NCBI GenBank assembly: GCA_001592145.1
Contig: BCWJ01000019.1
Location: forward strand, 33,824 to 97,823
Reading direction: 5' to 3'
From: Xylanimicrobium pachnodae JCM 13526 = NBRC 107786
Lineage (GTDB): Bacteria; Actinomycetota; Actinomycetes; Actinomycetales; Cellulomonadaceae
DNA: 64,000 bases
The notes beneath the pieces were generated by a model. It did not search any database. It saw nothing but the letters and a program-made list of their open reading frames with translations, and was not told the DNA's origin. Numbering within the stretch: position 1 is the stretch's first letter; every line of letters begins with the position of its first letter. A program made the translations under genes and the position numbers. Shown here one piece after another: positions 47,052 through 54,996 of the stretch.

Positions 47052-47705
47052 CTACTGGAGGTTGCTCACCGGAAGCACGCCGGCGCACTCCTGGTCGAGC
47101 TGGACCACACCGTACGTCCAGCCCTTGCGCTTGTAGACCGCCGAGGGACGGGCCGACTCCTTGTCGATGAACAGGAAGAAGTCGTGGCCCACGAGCTCCA
47201 TCTCGTACACGGCGTCGTCCACCGTCATCGGCGCGGCCGAGTGCAGCTTCTGGCGGATCACCACCGGGGAGTCGCCGAGCTGGTGCTCGACGGCGTCGCC
47301 GTCGGCGACGAGCGGGGCCGGCGGGGTCTCCGGCTCCGGGGCGGCGGCCACCACCTCGTCGTACGGGCGCACGTCGACCGGCGCGGTCACGTAGGTGCGC
47401 CGGTGGTCCTTGCGACGGTCACGGCTGCGGCGCAGCCGCTCGATCAGCTTGTCGATCGCGAGGTCCAGGGCGCCGTACCGGTCGTCCGCCGCGGCTTCCG
47501 CGCGGATCACCGGCCCCTTGGCGCGAACCGTGAGCTCGACCCGCTCGCGCACACTGGCAAGCTTCGGGTTGTTCTCCCGGGTGACCTCGACGTCGACGCG
47601 CTGCGCCAGCGGCGACAGCTGCGTGACCTTGGTCAGCTTGTCCTCGACGTGGCGGCGGAATCTCTCCGGCACCTCGGTGTGCCTGCCGGCGATGACGATC
47701 TCCAT
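47052..47705 (-). CDS. hpf: Hpf, long-form ribosome hibernation promoting factor
   Basis: The 217-residue protein dimerises ribosomes into inactive 100S particles or protects them in stationary phase. The N-terminal S30AE domain (MEIVIAGRHTEVPERFRRHV, VELTVRAKGPVIRAEA, LDLAIDKLIERLRRSRDRRK) is joined by a variable linker to the C-terminal dimerisation domain (SPVVIRQKLHSAAPMTVDDA, MELVGHDFFLFIDKESARPS, VYKRKGWTYGVVQL). It has a good GGGAG ribosome site and a ~165 nt leader. The promoter at about 47873-47899 fits a housekeeping sigma factor. Confidence 0.95.
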   Translation of the reverse strand: MEIVIAGRHTEVPERFRRHVEDKLTKVTQLSPLAQRVDVEVTRENNPKLASVRERVELTVRAKGPVIRAEAAADDRYGALDLAIDKLIERLRRSRDRRKDHRRTYVTAPVDVRPYDEVVAAAPEPETPPAPLVADGDAVEHQLGDSPVVIRQKLHSAAPMTVDDAVYEMELVGHDFFLFIDKESARPSAVYKRKGWTYGVVQLDQECAGVLPVSNLQ

Positions 47706-47872
47706 CGTGTGCTCCCTTCCTCGGGAGGGCTCCCGCCCCCGCGGGAACCCGGTGTGCTCGTTCCGGGGACACCAGTCCCTCGGACGCCGATGTGTGCACC
47801 ACCTCCTGACGGGTCCGCGCAGCCGAGACCGCGGTGGCCTGAGGGTTGGAATCCTGCCCTCGGTGAGCCCTC

Positions 47873-47899
47873 AGACTAGACCCGGGAACTGGACTTCAA
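47873..47899 (-). promoter_or_regulatory. Candidate hpf promoter
   Basis: On the minus strand TTGAAG (47899-47894) and TAGTCT (47878-47873) are separated by 15 bp, a slightly short spacer. Transcription would start near 47866 and give a leader of about 160 nt to the hpf ATG. Confidence 0.5.
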
Positions 47900-47929
47900 C
47901 ACCGCGAACGCATCGGTGGCGCCACGGGA

Positions 47930-48856
47930 TCAAGAGTCTGCCCGAAACCGACCGCTCCGCATCCGCGAGCCCGCCCGAGCCGGCGCACGATCGGCCTGCG
48001 CGCGACCGGTCGGAGGCTGCGTCACCGTCGGCGCCGGCGGCGGTGTGGCCGCCAGCACCAGCGCCCCGACGACGTCGACGCCGGCCTCCTCGAGCGTGCG
48101 TTCCGCCGCCGCGAGCGTGGCTCCCGTGGTGACCACGTCGTCGAGCAGCAGGGCGACCGGGCGCACACCCCCGCACGCCCGCTCCCGGGCCCGCGAGAAC
48201 GCCCGTCCCTGGAGGCGTACCCGGATGTTGCCGCCGCGGCCGCGGGCGCCGAGCCCCACCTGGTCACCGCCGCGCACGCGGCGCAGCACCGGCGCGGGAA
48301 CGCCTCCGACCGCCCGCGCGACCGCCCGTGTCAGCACGGACAGGTGGTCTCGCGCGCGCTCGCGCCGGGCGGCTCCGCTCGATGGCGCCGGTACCACCAG
48401 CAGGCGCCCCGGTCCGTGGCTGAGCGCGGCTGTCAGCGCCGGGCGAAGCTCCGCCGCGGCCCGGGTCGCGGCGGGCACCAGCAGCGCGTCCAGGTCCACC
48501 CGGTGCCGGTCCTTCCAACCGACGACGACACCGCGTACCGGTCCCTCGTACCGCGCGAGAGCCCACACGGGCAGCGGCGCGACGCCGTCGAGACGGTCCA
48601 GGCGGGGCACACCGGCCTCCACCCGCAGCACCGGGCCGGCGAAGGGCGCGGCGCACGGGCCGCACCACCGCACGTCCGGGGCCCCGCAGCCGGGGCAGGC
48701 GACAGGGACCAGCAGGCGGGCAACATCGCGGAGCGACTCGCGCACCCCGTCGCGCAGCGACTCGCGTACCCCGTCGCGCAGCGACTCGCGCACCCCGCCG
48801 CGCAGCGGGTCGGGCAGCGGGCCGGGCAGCAGGTCGGGCGGGGGCATGCCGCACAT
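47930..48856 (-). CDS. ComF-family phosphoribosyltransferase-like protein
   Basis: The 308-residue protein has a four-cysteine zinc finger (CPGCGAPDVRWCGPC) and a C-terminal PRTase fold with the PRPP loop VALLLDDVVTTGATLAAAER. It resembles ComF, needed for DNA uptake in Bacillus; in actinobacteria its role is unsettled. Before the finger lie three in-frame 24-bp repeats encoding GVRESLRD. ATG at 48856 has GGAG upstream; ATG at 48847 is also possible. It lies upstream of hpf in the same direction, as in mycobacteria. Confidence 0.85.
   Translation of the reverse strand: MCGMPPPDLLPGPLPDPLRGGVRESLRDGVRESLRDGVRESLRDVARLLVPVACPGCGAPDVRWCGPCAAPFAGPVLRVEAGVPRLDRLDGVAPLPVWALARYEGPVRGVVVGWKDRHRVDLDALLVPAATRAAAELRPALTAALSHGPGRLLVVPAPSSGAARRERARDHLSVLTRAVARAVGGVPAPVLRRVRGGDQVGLGARGRGGNIRVRLQGRAFSRARERACGGVRPVALLLDDVVTTGATLAAAERTLEEAGVDVVGALVLAATPPPAPTVTQPPTGRAQADRAPARAGSRMRSGRFRADS
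48733..48804. repeat. Three 24-bp tandem repeats within the comF-like gene
   Basis: Three consecutive 24-bp units (48733-48756, 48757-48780, 48781-48804) differ at only one position in each of two units. On the minus strand they encode the octapeptide GVRESLRD three times, forming a charged amphipathic stretch before the zinc finger. Confidence 0.85.
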
Positions 48857-48933
48857 GATGGCGCTCCGCGGACGATCGGTGGCGCACCCCTGTGGACAAC
48901 GTCGGCGGGACACCACCTCGCCGGATCGTGTCG

Positions 48934-49512
48934 TCAGGGGGCGTCGACCAGTCGCTGCACCGTGGTGGCGATCCATTCCCGGAGCTGCTCGGGGTCACCC
49001 AGGTCGCCGTCGATCATGCGGAGCCGCGCGGTCACGCCCACGAGAAACACGTCGACGGCACGCGCCCGGGCTGCGGCGTCCTGCGGGTCCAGGCCGTCGC
49101 GTTCGAGGTGGTCTCGCAGCGGTGCGAGGGACTCGCGGTCCAGGAACTCGGACAGCGCGACGGCGGCGGCGGGGTGTTCGCCTGCCGCGCGCATCAGGGC
49201 GAGCAGCGGGTCGTCGTCGGTCAGGCCCGTCCAGCGCCCGACGACGGCGGCGGCCACGCGGGCGCCGAGAGTGTCGCGCGGCCCGTCGAACATGGCGGGC
49301 ACATCGAGGTGCACGTCGGCAGCCGCGGTGAACAGCCCCTGCTTGCCACCGAAGTACCGGGTGATGAGGTTGGGCGCGACGGCGGCCCTCGCGGCGATCG
49401 CACGGACGGTGGCAGCACCGTAGCCGGAGCGGGTGAACTCGTGCCGCGCGGCGGCCAGGATGCGCGCCCGGGTCTGTGCGGCGTCGCGCGGCTGGCCCGG
49501 TGGCGTCGTCAT
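48934..49512 (-). CDS. TetR-family transcriptional repressor
   Basis: The 192-residue protein has an N-terminal HTH (TRARILAAARHEFTRSGYGA, then ATVRAIAARAAVAPNLITRY and FGGKQGLF) and a ligand-binding C-terminal domain. It is divergent from an epoxide-hydrolase-like gene; the 67-bp gap between the starts holds an extended inverted repeat, so this repressor probably controls both genes. The -10 box TAGGCT lies 6 nt before the ATG, making the transcript leaderless. The effector could be a hydrophobic compound handled by the hydrolase, which is inference. Confidence 0.92.
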   Translation of the reverse strand: MTTPPGQPRDAAQTRARILAAARHEFTRSGYGAATVRAIAARAAVAPNLITRYFGGKQGLFTAAADVHLDVPAMFDGPRDTLGARVAAAVVGRWTGLTDDDPLLALMRAAGEHPAAAVALSEFLDRESLAPLRDHLERDGLDPQDAAARARAVDVFLVGVTARLRMIDGDLGDPEQLREWIATTVQRLVDAP

Positions 49513-49518
49513 GCCCGC

Positions 49519-49524
49519 AGCCTA
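49519..49524 (-). promoter_or_regulatory. -10 box of a leaderless promoter for the TetR gene
   Basis: On the minus strand TAGGCT (49524-49519) is followed by 6 nt (GCGGGC) and then the ATG at 49512. Confidence 0.6.
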
Positions 49525-49540
49525 TCGACCCCAGGAGATC

Positions 49541-49581
49541 ATGTGTACGCGCGACCACATGATGTGTATGGTCGTACACAT
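49541..49581. promoter_or_regulatory. Inverted-repeat operator and leaderless promoter of the hydrolase gene
   Basis: ATGTGTACG (49541-49549) and CGTACACAT (49573-49581) are perfect inverted arms 23 bp apart. Inside them CGACCACA and TGTATGGTCG form a second, imperfect pair. TATGGT (49567-49572) is a -10 box 7 nt before the ATG at 49580. A repressor bound here would cover the promoter; the TetR neighbour is the obvious candidate. Confidence 0.65.
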
Positions 49582-50713
49582 GGCACCCCTGCTCGACGCG
49601 ATCGACCCCTCCACCGTCGATGACCTGCATCGTCGTCTCAACCACACGCGTGCCGCCCGGCTCCCGAGCGGCAACGGCTGGGAGCGCGGCACCGATCCCG
49701 TCGCGCTGGCCGCACTGCTGCGGCGCTGGCGCCGCGAGTTCGACCCGGCGGCCTTCGAGCGCCGGGTCCGCGCGCTGCCGTGGGCACAGGCCGGACCGCT
49801 GCGCGTGCTGCACCAGCCCGCCACACCCTCGTCCCCCAGCACGGGCGACGCGCCCACCGTGGTGCTGCTGCACGGCTGGCCGGACTCCGTGCTGCGTTAC
49901 GAGCGCGTGCTGCCCCTGCTGCGTGACGTGACCGTGGTGGTGCCGGCCCTGCCCGGCTTCCCGTTCGCCGCCGACGACGCCGCCAGGGATCGCACCACGG
50001 TCGCCACGATCGCGGCCGACGTCGGCGCCGCACTGCGCGCGCTCGGCTACGAGCGGTACGTCGTCTCGGGCGGCGACATCGGCGCCGACATCGCCGAGCA
50101 CCTCGCGACCATCGAGCCGGACCGGGTTGCCGCGCTGCACCTGACGAACATCTCACCCCTGCACGCCGTCACGGCGGACCCCACGGAGCTCGACGACGAG
50201 GGGCTGGAGTACCTGGGCGTCGTCGGACGCTGGGCGCGCACGGAGGGCGCGTACATCGCCTTGCAGTCCACCCGCCCGCACACGCTGGCCGCCGGGCTCG
50301 CCGACTCCCCCGCCGGACTGGCCGCCTGGCTCCTCGAGAAGCTCCACGGCTGGACAGACGTCCCGTTCGACGACGACGACCTGCTCACCTGGATCAGCGC
50401 CTACTGGTTCACCACCGCGATCGGCACGTCGTTCGCCACGTACACGGAGCCCGTGGCGCCCGCGCCGTACGTGGCCACCCCCACCATGCTCAGCACCTTC
50501 GCCCACGACACCAAGCCGGCCCCGCGCGGGTTCGCGTCCCGGTTCGTGAACGTGCAAGCCCACGCCGAGCACGACCAGGGCGGCCACTTCGCCGCCTGGG
50601 AGGTGCCCGAGGTCTTCGTCGCGGACCTGCGCACCGCGATCGACCTGGGGTTCCCCGCCGGCGCCACCCGGCCGGCCCCTGATCGGCCGACGGGCGCCCA
50701 CCGGCACCGGTGA
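49580..50713 (+). CDS. Epoxide hydrolase-type alpha/beta hydrolase
   Basis: The 377-residue protein starts with an epoxide-hydrolase N-terminal domain (DPSTVDDLHRRLNHTRAARL) then an alpha/beta hydrolase fold: oxyanion loop HGWPDSVLRY, nucleophile Asp in SGGDIGADIAEH, and catalytic His in EHDQGGHFAAWE. An acid residue and lid Tyr are likely. It may open epoxides, but the substrate is unknown. The ATG at 49580 is 7 nt from the -10 box, so the mRNA is leaderless; upstream in-frame starts fall in the operator. Its stop is 2 bp from the convergent lpqB stop. Confidence 0.88.
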   Translation: MAPLLDAIDPSTVDDLHRRLNHTRAARLPSGNGWERGTDPVALAALLRRWRREFDPAAFERRVRALPWAQAGPLRVLHQPATPSSPSTGDAPTVVLLHGWPDSVLRYERVLPLLRDVTVVVPALPGFPFAADDAARDRTTVATIAADVGAALRALGYERYVVSGGDIGADIAEHLATIEPDRVAALHLTNISPLHAVTADPTELDDEGLEYLGVVGRWARTEGAYIALQSTRPHTLAAGLADSPAGLAAWLLEKLHGWTDVPFDDDDLLTWISAYWFTTAIGTSFATYTEPVAPAPYVATPTMLSTFAHDTKPAPRGFASRFVNVQAHAEHDQGGHFAAWEVPEVFVADLRTAIDLGFPAGATRPAPDRPTGAHRHR

Positions 50714-50715
50714 CG

Positions 50716-52446
50716 TCAGCCCGCGAACGCGACCGCCTGCACACCCCGGCCCACCTCGGGCCACACCGCCGTCGTCTGCCGCACGTGCAGCACGCCTCCG
50801 GCGTCGAGCGCCAGGATGTTGCCGCTGCCGACGGCCGCGCTCAGCCAGGCCGGGTCCGTGATCCCGACGACCCGACGCGGCAGCCCGCCCACCGACCCGC
50901 CGAGCCCGCCGACACCCGCCAGGTACACGGCCGTGGCACCCGAGTCGTCGCGGCCCAGCAGCGCCAGGACCGCCTCGTCCTGCCACACGGCCTGCTCGAC
51001 GAGACGCACGGACGCCCCGACCGTGACCGGGGTCGTGAGTGCCGTCGGTACACCGCGCGCGTCGCGCACCACGCCCGCCACCTGCACGGCGGGTCCCGAG
51101 GTCCCCGTGGACACCACGGCCACGCGCGCACCCTCCGGCGAGACGCGCACCGAGGTGATGGTGCGGTCCTCCAGCCACGGGACCGCCAGCGGGTAGCGAT
51201 CGCCGGTGGGCGTCACCACGACGAGCGACCCGGCGGCCTCACCCGACCAGACCATGCCCGCCCGGTCGATCGACGGCGCCAGCAGCCCAGGACCGGTCAG
51301 GAGCTCGGCGGGCGCGTCGCCCGTGACGCGCACCAGCCGGTCTCCCCCGTCGCGCACCACCAGGGTTCGGCCGTCGTAGCCGAGCGCGATCGCCGTCGGG
51401 TCGAGCCCCGCGAGGTGCACCTGCAGCGACGAACGCTCCATCGTCCGGCCAGCGACGTCCCACAGCTCGCCCGACCGCACCGCCACCGCGGTGGTCGGCG
51501 TACGCGGCAGGGACGGCACGTCGACCTCGGGCGGCACGATCGGGCCGTTGCGGTCGATGAGCGTCACGGCGACGTCACCTTGGCCACCCGCCAGCGTCGC
51601 CCGGACCTGGGCCGCGAACAGGCCGCGCGCCTCGCCCGACGCCTCGACGATCTGGTCGGTGAGCTCCACCTCGAACGACCCGTCGGCCCCCTCCGTCACC
51701 GAGTTCATGACGAGCCCCGTGCCGGCGGGCAGCACCGTGGTCGCGGCCCCGGCCAGGTAGTCGGGCGGGCCGGCGAGCAGCGCCTGCACCGCATAGGTGC
51801 GCCACGTCGTCTGCGGGAACCAGCGCACGTCCGGCACCCAGGAGGTCAGGTCCGGCGTCGGGAAGTACAGCGTGGTCGCGTGGAACAGGGAGCCGAACGC
51901 CGGCCCGAACACGGCCGACGGCACCATGAGCCCGTCGTCCAGGTGGTCGATCCGCCACTGGCCGTCCACCTGGATCAGCTCGAACGTGGCGTCCTGCGAC
52001 GAGCCGGCGGGCTCCTCCGTGAAGACACCGCGGTCGTCGAGCGAGGCGACCACCGTGCCCCTGGCCTGCACCGCCACCCGCCCCGAGTCCAGGTCGGCGT
52101 CGGCGCTCAGCAGCGGTTGCGGCTGGTCGTCGGTGACCAGCACCCGGCTGTAGGGCACCCACGTCTCGGCCGCCTGGGAGCTCAGGTACTCCCGGGCCAC
52201 GCTGAACGCCGTCGTCGACGTCGGGCCGGCCTGGGCGGCCAGGAGGAAGCCGCGCACGATCTCGTCCGGCTGCGCGTCCCGGGTGGGTCCGCTCGCGATC
52301 TGTCCGATGTCGCCACCGGCGACCACCGCGCTGCCCCCTTCGTGCACGTCCCCGGCGTCGGGGATCGTGGCACAGCCGGACAGGACGGCGCTCACGACCA
52401 GCGCGACCGCGGCCACCGCGGCGAGGGACCGGGACCGGGCGCTCAT
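50716..52446 (-). CDS. lpqB: LpqB, lipoprotein partner of the MtrAB system
   Basis: The 576-residue exported lipoprotein interacts with the extracellular sensor part of MtrB and modulates MtrA phosphorylation. It has a signal peptide with lipobox VLSGCAT (Cys25), a GerMN-like domain in the middle (TYAVQALLAGPPDYLAGAAT) and a C-terminal beta-propeller-like part. ATG at 52446 has GGAGGT upstream and shares four bases with the mtrB stop (ATGA). It is the third gene of the mtrA-mtrB-lpqB operon. Confidence 0.94.
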   Translation of the reverse strand: MSARSRSLAAVAAVALVVSAVLSGCATIPDAGDVHEGGSAVVAGGDIGQIASGPTRDAQPDEIVRGFLLAAQAGPTSTTAFSVAREYLSSQAAETWVPYSRVLVTDDQPQPLLSADADLDSGRVAVQARGTVVASLDDRGVFTEEPAGSSQDATFELIQVDGQWRIDHLDDGLMVPSAVFGPAFGSLFHATTLYFPTPDLTSWVPDVRWFPQTTWRTYAVQALLAGPPDYLAGAATTVLPAGTGLVMNSVTEGADGSFEVELTDQIVEASGEARGLFAAQVRATLAGGQGDVAVTLIDRNGPIVPPEVDVPSLPRTPTTAVAVRSGELWDVAGRTMERSSLQVHLAGLDPTAIALGYDGRTLVVRDGGDRLVRVTGDAPAELLTGPGLLAPSIDRAGMVWSGEAAGSLVVVTPTGDRYPLAVPWLEDRTITSVRVSPEGARVAVVSTGTSGPAVQVAGVVRDARGVPTALTTPVTVGASVRLVEQAVWQDEAVLALLGRDDSGATAVYLAGVGGLGGSVGGLPRRVVGITDPAWLSAAVGSGNILALDAGGVLHVRQTTAVWPEVGRGVQAVAFAG

Positions 52447-54197
52447 GGCCGCACCTCCTTCGTGCTCTCGCCGTCCGGCGCGCTCAGGAGGCGGTAGGGC
52501 ACCGTCCCGAGGTCGTCCCCGCCGTCGGCGTCCAGGTCGGGAATCGTCGTGGGCGACGCGCCTTCGGCCGGCAGGACCACCGGGATCTGCCCGGTGGGCA
52601 GGCCCGGCATGGCCCGCGCCTCGGGCACCACGGGCAGCGGCGGGTCGTCCACCGGCAGGCCGGCACGGCGCGGCAGCACCAGCCGGAAGCTCGCTCCGCG
52701 CCCCGGCTTGCCCCACGCCTCGAGCCGCCCCGCGTGCAGGTGGGCGTCCTCCAGCGAGATCGCCAGCCCCAGCCCGGTCCCGCCCGTGGTGCGCGCCCGG
52801 GCGGGGTCGGCCCGCCAGAACCGGTCGAACGCGTGCGCCACCTCCTGCGGCGTCATACCGACGCCGTGATCGCGCACGACGACGGCGACGGCGTCGACGT
52901 TGCAGCCCACGGTGATCTCCACGGGCTTGCCCTCCGCGTGCTCGATCGCGTTCGAGACGAGGTTACGCAGGATGCGCTGGACGCGGCGCCGGTCGACGTC
53001 GGCGGTGGCTGGCTCGTCGGGCTGCGTGACGGAGATGAACACGCCCTTGCTCTCCGCGAGCGGTGCCGACGCGTCCACCACGCCCGCGACGATGCGCACC
53101 AGGTCGCTGGGCTCGACGTCGAGCTCGGCGGCGCCGGCGTCGAACCGGGAGATCTCCAGCAGGTCCGCGAGCAGCTCCTCGAACCGGTCGAGCTGGGTCT
53201 GGAGCACCTCCGTCGACCGGCGCGCGACCGGGTCGAGGTCGTCGCGCGAGGAGTAGATGAGCTCGCCCGCGATGCGGATGGTGGTCAGCGGCGTGCGCAG
53301 TTCGTGCGAGACGTCGGAGACGAAGCGGCGTTGCGCCGTGGACAACGCCTCCATCTGGCGGATCTGGTCCTGCAGGCTCGCGGCCATCTCGTTGAAGGAA
53401 CGGGCGAGCGTGGCCATCTCGTCGTGCCCCTTGCCCGGCATGCGCTCGGAGAGGTGGCCGTCGGCCAGGCGCGCCGCGGTGGCCGCGGCACGCCGCACGG
53501 GCGCCACCGCCTGCCGTGTCACCAGCCAGGTGATGACGCCGATCAGAGCCAGGGTCGCGATGGCGCCGCCCAGCAGCGAACGCTGCACGAACTCGAGCGT
53601 CGCGCGCTCGGGCTGCAGGGAGTACAGCGTGTAGAGCCCGAACCGCCCCGCCGTCGGGATGTCGACGACGGCGGCGAACACCACGCCCGGCTCGTCCTGC
53701 CCCGAGTCCGCATCGGCCGCCGGGATGCGCACCGACTGCCACATCTGCTGGCCCGAGTCCAGGGTCGCCGCACGCAGGTCGTCCGAGACCAGCGTGACCA
53801 TGCCACGGAACGAGTAGGTGTCGTTGATCGACGCGGGGCCGTCGTCGAAGGAGGCCAGCATCGACCCGCGCGCGCTCGGCGGCCCGTTGCGACGGTCCAC
53901 CAGGGTGCTCGCCAGGGCCTGCACATCCGGGGGCGAGCTGGCCGGCGAGGACGCGAACGCCTCCCGGATGCGCACGGCCGAGAGTGCCGACTCCTGGTCG
54001 AGCTGCTGGAGCCGCTGGTCGAACAGGCCGTCGCGCAGCGCCGTCGAGAGGAAGCCTCCCAGCACGGTGATCGTGAGCACGCCGACCGCGAGCGCCGTGG
54101 TCACGACGCGCAGCTGCATCGACGAGCGCCAGCGCAGCACGACCCGCCGGAACCCGCCCGCGGCGGCCGAGGCGAGCCGCCGCCAGGCTGCGATCAC
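52443..54197 (-). CDS. mtrB: MtrB, sensor histidine kinase of the MtrAB system
   Basis: The 584-residue kinase has two membrane helices (about residues 30-50 and 210-228) around an extracytoplasmic sensor domain. HAMP follows, then DHp with His298 (SDVSHELRTPLTTI), an N-box (NLVSNAIEHAEGKP) and G-boxes (RDHGVGMTPQ, GGTGLGLAIS). A C-terminal Pro/Asp-rich tail of about 70 residues follows. The GTG start at 54197 overlaps the mtrA stop (GTGA), so the two are coupled. The system regulates cell-wall metabolism, osmotic response and cell division in actinobacteria. Confidence 0.95.
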   Translation of the reverse strand: MIAAWRRLASAAAGGFRRVVLRWRSSMQLRVVTTALAVGVLTITVLGGFLSTALRDGLFDQRLQQLDQESALSAVRIREAFASSPASSPPDVQALASTLVDRRNGPPSARGSMLASFDDGPASINDTYSFRGMVTLVSDDLRAATLDSGQQMWQSVRIPAADADSGQDEPGVVFAAVVDIPTAGRFGLYTLYSLQPERATLEFVQRSLLGGAIATLALIGVITWLVTRQAVAPVRRAAATAARLADGHLSERMPGKGHDEMATLARSFNEMAASLQDQIRQMEALSTAQRRFVSDVSHELRTPLTTIRIAGELIYSSRDDLDPVARRSTEVLQTQLDRFEELLADLLEISRFDAGAAELDVEPSDLVRIVAGVVDASAPLAESKGVFISVTQPDEPATADVDRRRVQRILRNLVSNAIEHAEGKPVEITVGCNVDAVAVVVRDHGVGMTPQEVAHAFDRFWRADPARARTTGGTGLGLAISLEDAHLHAGRLEAWGKPGRGASFRLVLPRRAGLPVDDPPLPVVPEARAMPGLPTGQIPVVLPAEGASPTTIPDLDADGGDDLGTVPYRLLSAPDGESTKEVRP

Positions 54198-54874
54198 CGC
54201 GGTGCGCCCGCCTTGTACCCGACGCCCCGCACCGTCAGGACGATCTCCGGGTTCTCGGGGTCCCGCTCCACCTTGGAGCGCAGGCGTTGCACATGCACGT
54301 TGACCAGGCGCGTGTCGGCCGAGTGGCGGTAGCCCCACACGTTCTCCAGGAGCACCTCGCGCGTGAACACCTGCCAGGGCTTGCGGGCCAGCGCGACGAG
54401 CAGGTCGAACTCGAGCGGGGTCAGGCCGATCCGCGCCCCGTCCCGGGTCACGGTGTGCCCGGTGACGTCGATCTCGAGGTCGCCCACCACCAGGCGCTCG
54501 GGCCCCGGTGCGTCCTGGGCGCGCAGCCGGGCCCGGATGCGCGCCACCAGCTCCTTGGGCTTGAAGGGCTTCGGGACGTAGTCGTCGGCGCCGGACTCGA
54601 GGCCCAGCACGACGTCGACCGTGTCGGACTTCGCGGTGAGCATGATGATCGGCACGCCCGACTCGGCCCGGATCTCGCGGCACACCTGCGTGCCGTCCTT
54701 GCCCGGGAGCATGAGGTCGAGCAGCACCAGGTCGGGCTGAGCCGCGTGGAAGGCGGCGAGCGCACCGTCACCGTCCGCGCAGAAGATGGGTTCGAACCCC
54801 TCGGTACGCAGGACCATGCCGATCATCTCGGCCAGTGCGGTGTCGTCATCGACCACGAGAACACGGGACGTCAT
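54194..54874 (-). CDS. mtrA: MtrA, response regulator of the MtrAB system
   Basis: The 226-residue OmpR-type regulator has phospho-acceptor Asp53 (LVLLDLMLPGKDG), acidic pocket VVDDDTAL, switch Thr in IIMLTAKSD and Lys in YVPKPFKPKEL. The winged helix reads IGLTPLEFDLLVALARKPWQ and RLVNVHVQRLRSKVERDPE. It is first in the mtrA-mtrB-lpqB operon, with the promoter probably in the 54875-54990 gap, which it shares with a divergent membrane-protein gene. Confidence 0.97.
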   Translation of the reverse strand: MTSRVLVVDDDTALAEMIGMVLRTEGFEPIFCADGDGALAAFHAAQPDLVLLDLMLPGKDGTQVCREIRAESGVPIIMLTAKSDTVDVVLGLESGADDYVPKPFKPKELVARIRARLRAQDAPGPERLVVGDLEIDVTGHTVTRDGARIGLTPLEFDLLVALARKPWQVFTREVLLENVWGYRHSADTRLVNVHVQRLRSKVERDPENPEIVLTVRGVGYKAGAPR

Positions 54875-54953
54875 GCACCCAGTCTGCCAGCCGGGGGCGG
54901 CGGTCGGCGCCGTTCGCCTGTGGATGTCACCCCGGTGACCAGCCCGTGCGCGC

Positions 54954-54959
54954 TATCGT
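54954..54959 (+). promoter_or_regulatory. -10 box upstream of the membrane-protein operon
   Basis: TATCGT at 54954-54959 lies about 38 bp before the ATG at 54997, leaving a leader with a GGGGAG ribosome site. It is in the divergent gap with mtrA. Confidence 0.45.
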
Positions 54960-54996
54960 GTCGGAACCGACCGACAGACACGACGCGGGGAGCCCC

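Noticed and set aside
48733..48804. Tandem repeat as a possible CRISPR fragment
   Set aside because: There are no spacers; the units are contiguous, in frame and encode a peptide repeat.
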